A stretch of 64,000 nt of DNA, from assembly GCA_017467535.1 (NCBI GenBank), contig JAFUST010000059.1:1-64000 (forward strand). Reading direction: 5' to 3'. The translations under genes and the position numbers were made by a program. Position 1 is the stretch's first letter. Each line of letters begins with the position of its first letter. This document shows positions 48,534 through 56,224 of the stretch, in pieces. This DNA is from Prevotella sp. (GTDB lineage Bacteria > Bacteroidota > Bacteroidia > Bacteroidales > Bacteroidaceae). Below the pieces are notes generated by a model, which had not been told where the DNA came from, did no database searches, and saw only the letters and a list, made by a program, of their open reading frames with translations.

Positions 48534-49492
48534 AGTTTCACGCTGCTGATATCTATCAGCCCGTTGACAATGGCATAGATTGTCAGTCCTGCCGGCGAGT
48601 GTATCTGCAACTTGCGTGCAATGTTGCGGCGGTGCGTGATGACGGTGTTGATCGAGATGCACAGATGGTCGGCTATCTCTTTGTTCGACATGCCTTGCAC
48701 CAGGGCTATGATCACATCTTTCTCGCGGTCGCTCAGCGCATCGGGATTCATCCCCTCCCCGTTCTTGAATACCATACCCGTGATGTTGCGCGTCACGTCG
48801 TTCTGCCGGGCCAGTTGCTCCAGCCGGCGGATGGCAGGCACAAAGATATGGTCTTCCACCATGGCATGCTGGCGTAGCCACTCCTCGTTGTCGTAGATGT
48901 CGTGCAACGTAGCCGTCAGTTTGTTGTTGTGCAGGCCGTCGCCCGGCAGATACTTGATGATGAGCAGTTTCAGTTCACGCAGTTTCTTGTCGGCAGCACC
49001 GTGGTGCCTCGAAAAAGTCTCAATGTTGTAGTCAGCCATCGGACGTCCCTCGATCAGCGATTGCACATAGGGGAAGAGCGTTTTCTGCTCGTACTGCATG
49101 TGGCGCTTTATCTCGTGGGCATACTCATCGTAGAAGCGCAGAATCAACTGTCCAAGCGAGTCATCGGGATTGAGGCTCTCCTCCAGTTCGCGGCGAATAA
49201 AGGGCAACTGGAAGTCCAGATAGTAGGCATGGCTGGCCTCCAGATAGTGCATCAGCGTGGGCACCGACAGTTGTTCGTCGTTGTCGGCATCGCCATAGCC
49301 GTTGATGGTAAAGTTGACCACGGCCAGAAACGTGTAGGTGTCCACATCATTGTCCTTGCAGGTCTCCTCCACCGTCTTATCTCCAAATCCGAGGCTGATG
49401 CCGAACGAGCCAAGCATCTGCAGCAGGTCGTAGTTATCGCGGATGAGCGATATCATCTTATCGTCGGCCTCGTACATCTTTTTATTCTTCAT
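48530..49492 (-). CDS. RIC-like hemerythrin protein fused to a LuxR DNA-binding domain
   Basis: The 320-residue protein has an N-terminal ScdA-like segment (about 20-60), a hemerythrin-like four-helix domain with the diiron ligand pattern of RIC/YtfE (His88, His131-x3-Glu135, His163 or His164, His209-x3-Glu213), and a LuxR helix-turn-helix (LSDREKDVIIALVQGMSNKE, 253-272). The CC pair of YtfE is absent. I infer a cytoplasmic regulator that senses oxygen, nitric oxide or iron through its diiron site. It is divergent from the porin-imelysin operon, its likely target. Confidence 0.88.
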   Translation of the reverse strand: MKNKKMYEADDKMISLIRDNYDLLQMLGSFGISLGFGDKTVEETCKDNDVDTYTFLAVVNFTINGYGDADNDEQLSVPTLMHYLEASHAYYLDFQLPFIRRELEESLNPDDSLGQLILRFYDEYAHEIKRHMQYEQKTLFPYVQSLIEGRPMADYNIETFSRHHGAADKKLRELKLLIIKYLPGDGLHNNKLTATLHDIYDNEEWLRQHAMVEDHIFVPAIRRLEQLARQNDVTRNITGMVFKNGEGMNPDALSDREKDVIIALVQGMSNKEIADHLCISINTVITHRRNIARKLQIHSPAGLTIYAIVNGLIDISSVKL

Positions 49493-49517
49493 ACCTATTT
49501 GTATTCTGATTTGCGTG

Positions 49518-49549
49518 CAAAATTAGGCATTTTTGGCGAAATGTGCAAT
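49518..49549 (-). promoter_or_regulatory. Promoter for the hemerythrin-LuxR gene
   Basis: On the minus strand TAATTTTG (49518-49525) is preceded 20 bp upstream by ATTG (49546-49549). Confidence 0.6.
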
Positions 49550-49578
49550 AGTTACTGGGCAAAATCATCACTTTTGGG

Positions 49579-49611
49579 TATTGCGCAACAACGGAAAAGG
49601 CCGTACCTTTG
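49579..49611 (+). promoter_or_regulatory. Promoter for the porin-imelysin operon
   Basis: TATTG (49579-49583) and TACCTTTG (49604-49611) are 20 bp apart. It is divergent from the hemerythrin-LuxR promoter with about 30 bp between the two -33 boxes. Confidence 0.75.
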
Positions 49612-49643
49612 CAGCCGAAATTGAAAAAAGACATAAGTAAGCA

Positions 49644-50942
49644 ATGAACAACAAACTTCTTTGGATAACAGCCTGCGTACTTGCATTCTCTGCCTCAACA
49701 CAAGCACAAGAGAACGCAGGCGACAGCGTGATGACCCACGTCAAGGGCAACCGTCTGAGCGTGGGCGGCTATGGCGAGATTTGCATGTCGCGCAACTTCT
49801 TCAGCGACCACGTGAGCCGCTACTCGCAGCCCGAGGCCCACAAGGACGACCCCAGCCACGGGCGTTTCGACATTCCCCATGCCGTCATCTATATGGGCTA
49901 TGACTTCGGCCGCGGCTGGACTTTCGGCACCGAGATCGAGTTTGAGCACGGCGGCAATGGCCTGGCCTACGAGAAAGAAGACGAGGAAGGCGGCGAATGG
50001 GAACAGGAGACCGAGAAGGGCGGCGAGGTGGAACTGGAGCAGTTCTGGATTCAGAAGACTTTTTCACGGAAGGCCAACCTGCGCATCGGCCACATCGTGG
50101 TGCCCGTGGGCCTGAACAACGCCTACCACGAGCCGCTCAACTTTTTCACCGTCTACCGCCCGGAGGGCGAGAATACCATCATGCCCAGCACGTGGCACCA
50201 GACGGGTGTATCGTTCTTCGGCCGTGCCGGCAAGTTCCGCTACGAGGCCCAGTTCCTGGCTGGTCTCAATGCCGACCACTTCACCAACACCAACTGGATC
50301 AAGAAGGGCAACAAGAGTCCGCTGGAGTTCGATGTAGCCAACAAGTACGCCGTCAGTGCCCGCGTTGACAACTACAGCGTGCCCGGCCTGCGCATCGGTC
50401 TGAGCGGCTACTACGGCCACAGCATCGGCAACAGTTACCCCAACAACGCCAACGGCGTGGATGCCGAGTACAAGGGCCAAGTGGTCATCGGAGCCCTCGA
50501 CTTCACCTACAACGCCCACAACTGGGTGGTGCGCGGCCAGGCCGACTATGGCTATCTGGGCGATGCCGACCAGTTGAAGTATGTCTACAACCGCCTGAAC
50601 TCCAAGTCGCCCTACAAGCATTCGGCCTTCGTCTCCAAGAACGCCTATGCCGTGGGCATCGAGGCCGGCTACGATGTCTTCTCGCAAATCGACTGCCTGC
50701 ATCAGCAGGAGCAGCAACTCTTCCTCTTCGGCCGCTACGAGCAGTACAACCCCTACGCCAGCATGACCAAGGGCACGGCCTACGACTACACCGAGGTGAA
50801 GCGCCTGGCCGTGGGCGTGAACTACCGCCCTATTCCCGAGATTGTCATCAAGGCCGAGTACTCCAACCGCTTCCTGAAGAGCATCTACAACAACGAGCCC
50901 GCCATCAACATCGGCGTGGCTTACGAGGGATTCTTTCTGTAA
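49644..50942 (+). CDS. Porin-like outer-membrane beta-barrel protein
   Basis: The 432-residue protein has a signal peptide (cut after STQAQ) and long runs of amphipathic strands with a terminal aromatic residue (VAYEGFFL), like phosphate-selective or OprP/OprO porins. An acidic loop (EKEDEEGGEWEQETEKGGE, about 110-129) could bind cations at the pore. It is first in an operon with imelysin and cytochrome-like lipoproteins, so it may admit an iron or heme compound. Confidence 0.82.
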   Translation: MNNKLLWITACVLAFSASTQAQENAGDSVMTHVKGNRLSVGGYGEICMSRNFFSDHVSRYSQPEAHKDDPSHGRFDIPHAVIYMGYDFGRGWTFGTEIEFEHGGNGLAYEKEDEEGGEWEQETEKGGEVELEQFWIQKTFSRKANLRIGHIVVPVGLNNAYHEPLNFFTVYRPEGENTIMPSTWHQTGVSFFGRAGKFRYEAQFLAGLNADHFTNTNWIKKGNKSPLEFDVANKYAVSARVDNYSVPGLRIGLSGYYGHSIGNSYPNNANGVDAEYKGQVVIGALDFTYNAHNWVVRGQADYGYLGDADQLKYVYNRLNSKSPYKHSAFVSKNAYAVGIEAGYDVFSQIDCLHQQEQQLFLFGRYEQYNPYASMTKGTAYDYTEVKRLAVGVNYRPIPEIVIKAEYSNRFLKSIYNNEPAINIGVAYEGFFL

Positions 50943-50966
50943 TACTTAAATAAAAAGATTTGGTTT

Positions 50967-52223
50967 ATGAAAAAGTTTTTCTATCTGCCCTTCGCTCTGC
51001 TGATGGGCGCAATCACACTCACCGCCTGCAGCGATGATGACGACAACAAAGACGACAGCATCTACAGCGACCGCTCCTATGGCCAGAAGGCCATCGACGC
51101 CTGTGCCACCGTCGTCAGCGAGTTGACCGCTGCCAACAACATGATTCCCGCCAGCGGCCTCACCGATGCCCAGGAGCAATACCTGCGCCAGACCCTGACC
51201 ACGCTGGTCGACAATGTCATCGTGCCCACCTACACCAAACTGGCCGACGACACTGAAGATCTGGAGAAGACACTCAACGGACTGACCGTCAGCACCATCA
51301 CCCAGAGTCAGATTGACAAGGCCTGCCAGGACTTCAAGCAGGCACGCGAGAACTGGGAGCGTTCCGAGGCCTTCCTCATGGGAGCCGCCAGCGACTTCGA
51401 CATCGATCCCACCATCGACTCGTGGCCCCTCAACCGCACCCTGCTGCTCAACTACTTCAACAACGGCATGAACGATGAGATGCTCGACGATGCCACCATC
51501 CTGGGCTTCCACGCCCTCGAGTTCATCCTCTTCCGCGACGGCAAGCCCCGCAAGGTGGCCGAGTTCCAGGGCAACGACACCTACAAGAACTTCGAGAAGA
51601 TCAGCGGTGCCAAGGAACTGGCCTACGCCCAGACCATCTGCACCCTGCTGAAGCAGCGCACCTACCAACTGCAGGTTGCCTGGGAAGGCGAGACCAGCAA
51701 GAATGCCAGCCGCGTCAGCGTGGTGAAGGCTGCCGGTCTGAACTATACCACCGAGAATGGCCTGAGTTATCGCGACAACCTCGTCAAGGCCGGCCAGGAC
51801 AGCAAGAGCACCTTCCCCAGCCTGAAGGACGCCATCGCCCAGGTGCTGAGCGACGATGAGGGTTCCTGTGTGGCCATTGCCAACGAGGTGGGCACGGCCA
51901 AGATTGCCAACCCCTTCGCTGCTGGCGACATCTCCTACGTGGAGTCGCCCTACAGTTACAACTCCATCACCGACTTCCAGGACAACATCCGCAGCATCCG
52001 CAACGTGTGGCTGGGCTCCACCGACGGCAAGGCTGCCCAGTACAGTTTCCACGGCTTCTTCGCCGCCGTCACCAATGGCAGCAGCGTCAACACCGGCGTG
52101 GAGAACGCCTACCAGCAGGCCATCAGTTCCATCGGCAATATGCCCTCGCCCTTCGTCAAGTACTGCAGCACCGTCTGGAACATCGCCTTCGAAGATGACG
52201 AGGACTGGGATGTCGACGAGTAA
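50967..52223 (+). CDS. Imelysin-family lipoprotein
   Basis: A lipoprotein signal ends at Cys21 (LTAC), followed by an acidic stretch DDDDNKDD. The 418-residue helical protein carries the imelysin GxHxxE motif as GFHALE (180-185). Imelysin or ICMP proteins bind iron or take part in its uptake at the envelope, as EfeO does. It starts 24 bases after the barrel gene. Confidence 0.92.
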   Translation: MKKFFYLPFALLMGAITLTACSDDDDNKDDSIYSDRSYGQKAIDACATVVSELTAANNMIPASGLTDAQEQYLRQTLTTLVDNVIVPTYTKLADDTEDLEKTLNGLTVSTITQSQIDKACQDFKQARENWERSEAFLMGAASDFDIDPTIDSWPLNRTLLLNYFNNGMNDEMLDDATILGFHALEFILFRDGKPRKVAEFQGNDTYKNFEKISGAKELAYAQTICTLLKQRTYQLQVAWEGETSKNASRVSVVKAAGLNYTTENGLSYRDNLVKAGQDSKSTFPSLKDAIAQVLSDDEGSCVAIANEVGTAKIANPFAAGDISYVESPYSYNSITDFQDNIRSIRNVWLGSTDGKAAQYSFHGFFAAVTNGSSVNTGVENAYQQAISSIGNMPSPFVKYCSTVWNIAFEDDEDWDVDE

Positions 52224-52248
52224 GTAAACAATCAAAATCAGCGTTCAT

Positions 52249-54030
52249 ATGATCAACAGACTTTCACGCCTCTCTATCGTGACCATGCTGGCAGTTCCCG
52301 TACTGTCGGCATGTTCCGACTCAAACGACAACAAGCAAGACCTGGGCTCGCTGACACAGGACGTGAGCGAGTTCGGCAAGGCCAACGATGTGTTCACGGC
52401 CGAAGAGTGGTATCCCGGCGGCGAACTGGGCACCACCGAGAACGCCAGTTACTCCGCTCCCGCCCCAGCCGTAGAGAACATCGAAGGCATGGAGGAAGAC
52501 TTCAACACCGGTGAGGACTTCTTCGAGCATCTCTACACCTTCGACCAGGCCCCCCGCAAGGGCCTCGGCCCGGCTTGGGTGCGCAACGGCTGCATAGCCT
52601 GCCATCCCTCCTACGGCCACGGCAAGCGCCAGACCGAGTACCGTGCCAACCAGATAGGCAACGGCTATCTGCTCGTCATCTACGACAAGACCACCAATGC
52701 CTACATCAGCGAGGTGACGGGCATGCCGCAGACGCAGGCCATGACGCCCTTCAAGGCCCCCATCGACGAGACTCAGATCAAGATCGACTGGCAGGAGGTG
52801 ACCGAGATGCCCAGCGGACTGCCCATGACCTTCGCCGACGGCGAGCAGTATGCCCTCATCTATCCTGAGGTGACCATCCCCCAGGAGGCCTTCAACACCA
52901 ACCCCAAGCCCTCCAACTACGACGTGCGCCTGGAGTCCACCATCGGCATCTACGGCACGGGCCTGCTCGATGCCATCACCGACGAGGACCTGGAGGCCCA
53001 GTGGCGCAGCGAGGCCCGCTACGTCAGCCTGAATCCCGCCATGTGGGACAAGGAGAACAACACCTTCGCCGCCTCGGCCTACTACTCCGCCCCCTACAAC
53101 GACCTGGGCACCTTCCGCGGAAGCCACGGCCCCGTGAAGCGCTTCACCTACGCCATGACCCGCGGCTCGCTGCAGGACGGTGCCGGTGCCAACGCCATCT
53201 GGAACATCACCAACGTGACCCGCTCCGACCGCCACTTCCTCTACTCCACCCCCGCCTGGGCCAAGGCACAGAGCGAGGATGCTGAGGTGATCCGCTACAT
53301 TCAGGAGCACGGTGCCGACGAGCAGAGCATTCTGCACCCCTACTATGCCGACGGAACCACCGAGGGTATCTCCGCCCGCATCAACGAGATCCTGAGCGTG
53401 TCGAGCATCGCCAAGAAGGAGACCTTCGAGAAGTACCTGCTCAACGGCCACCCCTACAACGGCGAGGAGGAGATGACCGACAAGCAGTACTACCAGTTCA
53501 TGGTCTGGCACCGCGGCTTGGCCGTACCTGCCGCCCGCAACCTGGACAACGAGGACGTGAAACTCGGCAAGAAACTCTTCACCGAGATGGGCTGTGCCCG
53601 CTGCCACCGTCCGTCGTGGAAGACCGGCAACGACAATATGTGGGTCGACGCCTCCTCGAAGGCCTACATCGCCCAGAAACTGGGCCTGAGCGAGGCCCAG
53701 GCTGCCACCTACGACTACACCCGTCACCTGCCCAAGTACCCCAACCAGACCATCTGGCCCTATACCGACATGGTGCAGCATCGTCTGTTCATGAAGAACG
53801 ACATCCGCACCGGCTGGTGTCGCACCACCCCGCTCTGGGGCCGCGGCCTGTCTAAGCGCCTCACGGGTGCCGACGACCGTCTGCACGACTGCCGAGCCCG
53901 CACCGTGGTAGAGGCCATCATGTGGCACGGCTACTCCAAGGAGTCGGATGCCTATGCCGCCACCGAGAAGTTCTACCACCTCTCCAAAGCCGAGCGCGAC
54001 GCCGTGGTGAAGTTCATTGAGTCCATCTAA
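52249..54030 (+). CDS. Two-heme DUF1111-like lipoprotein
   Basis: The 593-residue lipoprotein (Cys22 in LSAC) has two heme-attachment motifs, CIACH (115-119) and CARCH (449-453), and the look of the DUF1111 thiol-oxidoreductase-like family, which is distantly related to diheme peroxidases. Genes of this family are found next to imelysin genes in Pseudomonas too. It should be a periplasmic c-type cytochrome that moves electrons to or from iron. The heme-attaching enzyme is encoded by the next gene. Confidence 0.88.
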   Translation: MINRLSRLSIVTMLAVPVLSACSDSNDNKQDLGSLTQDVSEFGKANDVFTAEEWYPGGELGTTENASYSAPAPAVENIEGMEEDFNTGEDFFEHLYTFDQAPRKGLGPAWVRNGCIACHPSYGHGKRQTEYRANQIGNGYLLVIYDKTTNAYISEVTGMPQTQAMTPFKAPIDETQIKIDWQEVTEMPSGLPMTFADGEQYALIYPEVTIPQEAFNTNPKPSNYDVRLESTIGIYGTGLLDAITDEDLEAQWRSEARYVSLNPAMWDKENNTFAASAYYSAPYNDLGTFRGSHGPVKRFTYAMTRGSLQDGAGANAIWNITNVTRSDRHFLYSTPAWAKAQSEDAEVIRYIQEHGADEQSILHPYYADGTTEGISARINEILSVSSIAKKETFEKYLLNGHPYNGEEEMTDKQYYQFMVWHRGLAVPAARNLDNEDVKLGKKLFTEMGCARCHRPSWKTGNDNMWVDASSKAYIAQKLGLSEAQAATYDYTRHLPKYPNQTIWPYTDMVQHRLFMKNDIRTGWCRTTPLWGRGLSKRLTGADDRLHDCRARTVVEAIMWHGYSKESDAYAATEKFYHLSKAERDAVVKFIESI

Positions 54031-54034
54031 GTCT

Positions 54035-56158
54035 ATGCTGAAGAAAGCACTCATCTTTATATATATAGTGGTGGTGGTCGTCATGGCCGCCGCCACTTTT
54101 GTCGAGAAGTCGAGCGGTGTGCGCCTCTATGACGAGTGGTGGTTCACGGTGCTGTGGGCGCTGCTCACGGCCGTGTCGGTGGCGTGGTTCCTCAAGCGGC
54201 GCGTGCGCCGCCTGTCGGTGGTCATGCTCCACCTGTCGTTTGTGGTCATCCTGCTGGGTGCCCTGCTCACCCATCTGTTCTCCAGCCAGGGAGCCGTCTA
54301 CCTGCGCCAGGGCCAGTCGGTCAGCCAGTACATGACCCCCGACGAGACCCTGCACGACCTGCCCTTCAGTCTGCGGCTCGACACCTTCCGCATCATCTGC
54401 CACGAGGGCACGACGGCGGCCGCCGACTACGAGTCGCACCTGACGCTGACCGATGCCGACGGCGCCAGCCGGCAGGCAGTGGTGTCGATGAACAATATCT
54501 GCTCGCACAGCGGCATCCGCCTCTACCAGACCAGCTACGACGCTGACGGCCAGGGCAGCATACTGGCCCTGAACAGCGACCCCTGGGGCATTCCCGTCAC
54601 CTACGTGGGCTATGCCCTGCTCTTCGTCTCGCTGGTATGGATACTGCTCGACCCGAAGGGGGCCTACCGCCAGGTGCTGCGCTCCCCGCTGCTCAGGAAG
54701 GGGGTGCTCTCGCTGGTTCTCTGTCTCGTTTGTGGCCATAGTATGGCCACAGACAGGACGGCGGAGGCCACAGACAGGACGGCGGAGGCGGCGGCAGCGG
54801 GAAGGGCGGTGCTGCCCGCCGAGACGGCAGCGCGCTTCGGGCGGCTCAACGTGGTCTACAACGACCGCGTGTGCCCCATGCAGACCTATGCGCTCGACTT
54901 CACCAAGAAACTCTACGGCAAGCGCTCCTACGAGGGCTACACCGCCGAACAGGTGCTCACGGGCTACCTGTTCTTCACCGACGAGTGGCTGGACGAGTCG
55001 CTCTTCATGCCTCAGGGCACCGATGTCAAGGCGCAGCGCAAGGCCGAGGCCCGCCAGATCGTGGTGAGCCAACTGCTGCAGGGCGTGACGATGAAGGTGT
55101 TTCCTCATACTGCCGACGGCAAGACCACCTGGTATGCGCCCACCGACGAGGTGGACACGCTGAGCGTGCCGACCGACGACCGTCTCTACATGGGCACTTC
55201 CTTCATGCTGCTCTACGAGGAGATAGCGGCCGGACACTACGACACCGTGGACCGCTACCTGGACAAGATGCTGGCCTACCAGCAGCAGAACGGCGGAGCC
55301 TCCATACCCAGCGACACGCGCCTGCAGGCCGAGCGCCTCTACAACAGCGTGCCCTTCGCCACCATCCTCTTCATCGTCTGCCTCACCATGGGCTTCCTCA
55401 CGCTCGGCCTCTTCATCTGGCAACTGTCCACCGGCCGGCGGGCCTGGGGCTGGCTCTACGGCGTGTCGCTCACCGTGCTGGGCCTGGCGTTTGCCGCCCT
55501 GACGCTCTGCCTGGTGCTGCGCTGGGTGGTCAGCGGCAATGTGCCTATGGCCAACGGCTACGAGACGATGCTCCTGCTGGCCTGGCTCATCCTGCTCGTC
55601 ACGCTGGTGCTCTACCACCGCTTCCGCATCCTGCTCACCTTCGGCTTCCTGCTCTCGGGCTTCTTCCTGCTGGTGAGCCACATCTCGCAGATGGACCCGC
55701 AGATAGGCCACCTGATGCCCGTGCTCAATTCGCCTCTGCTGACCCTCCACGTGAGCATCATCATGATGTCGTTCGCCCTGCTCAGCCTCACGTTCATCTG
55801 CGGCCTTACCGCCCTGAGCATCAGACTGTTCAAGCGCCACTCGGAAGAAAACATTGAGGCCCTGGCCATGCTCAGCCGCGTGTTCCTCTACCCGGCGCTG
55901 ACCACCCTCGGACTGGGCATCTTCATCGGTGCCCTGTGGGCCAACATCTCGTGGGGCAACTACTGGAGTTGGGACCCTAAGGAGACCTGGGCGCTCATCA
56001 CCTTCATGGTCTACGCCGTGGTGGTGCACGTGCAGTCGTTCCCTGTGTTCCGCCGCCCCGTGGCCTACCATGTGTTCGTCACCCTGGCCTTCCTCACCCT
56101 GCTGATGACCTACTTCGGCGTGAACTATTTCCTGGGCGGCATGCATTCTTATGCCTGA
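54035..56158 (+). CDS. ccsBA: Fused ResB-CcsA cytochrome c synthase
   Basis: System II synthases attach heme to CxxCH motifs in the periplasm. The 707-residue protein has a ResB-like half with N-terminal helices and a large periplasmic domain, then a CcsA half with about eight helices and the WWD heme-handling motif SWGNYWSWDPKETWAL. I chose the ATG four bases after the preceding stop. A perfect 21-bp tandem duplication (54745-54786) gives ATDRTAEATDRTAEA in the ResB half, next to a 9-bp palindrome. The gene directly follows its likely substrate. Confidence 0.93.
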   Translation: MLKKALIFIYIVVVVVMAAATFVEKSSGVRLYDEWWFTVLWALLTAVSVAWFLKRRVRRLSVVMLHLSFVVILLGALLTHLFSSQGAVYLRQGQSVSQYMTPDETLHDLPFSLRLDTFRIICHEGTTAAADYESHLTLTDADGASRQAVVSMNNICSHSGIRLYQTSYDADGQGSILALNSDPWGIPVTYVGYALLFVSLVWILLDPKGAYRQVLRSPLLRKGVLSLVLCLVCGHSMATDRTAEATDRTAEAAAAGRAVLPAETAARFGRLNVVYNDRVCPMQTYALDFTKKLYGKRSYEGYTAEQVLTGYLFFTDEWLDESLFMPQGTDVKAQRKAEARQIVVSQLLQGVTMKVFPHTADGKTTWYAPTDEVDTLSVPTDDRLYMGTSFMLLYEEIAAGHYDTVDRYLDKMLAYQQQNGGASIPSDTRLQAERLYNSVPFATILFIVCLTMGFLTLGLFIWQLSTGRRAWGWLYGVSLTVLGLAFAALTLCLVLRWVVSGNVPMANGYETMLLLAWLILLVTLVLYHRFRILLTFGFLLSGFFLLVSHISQMDPQIGHLMPVLNSPLLTLHVSIIMMSFALLSLTFICGLTALSIRLFKRHSEENIEALAMLSRVFLYPALTTLGLGIFIGALWANISWGNYWSWDPKETWALITFMVYAVVVHVQSFPVFRRPVAYHVFVTLAFLTLLMTYFGVNYFLGGMHSYA
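54732..54786 (+). repeat. Palindrome and 21-bp tandem duplication inside ccsBA
   Basis: GTGGCCATA and TATGGCCAC (54732-54750) form a palindrome around one base. It runs into two identical 21-bp copies, 54745-54765 and 54766-54786, that keep the frame. Confidence 0.9.
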
Positions 56159-56162
56159 ATTA

Positions 56163-56194
56163 TTTGCTCAATTCAGCAAAATGTCTTATCTTTG
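56163..56194 (+). promoter_or_regulatory. Promoter for the kinase-FKBP gene
   Basis: TTTG (56163-56166) and TATCTTTG (56187-56194) are 20 bp apart; the ATG at 56225 follows 30 bases later. Confidence 0.8.
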
Positions 56195-56224
56195 CAGCCA
56201 GATTTGGAAAAAGACTGCAAGACA

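Noticed and set aside
50946..56146. Three long minus-strand open frames (429, 591 and 710 residues) opposite the imelysin operon
   Set aside because: They mirror the codon bias of the plus-strand genes, have no domain, and the plus strand carries signal peptides and heme motifs.
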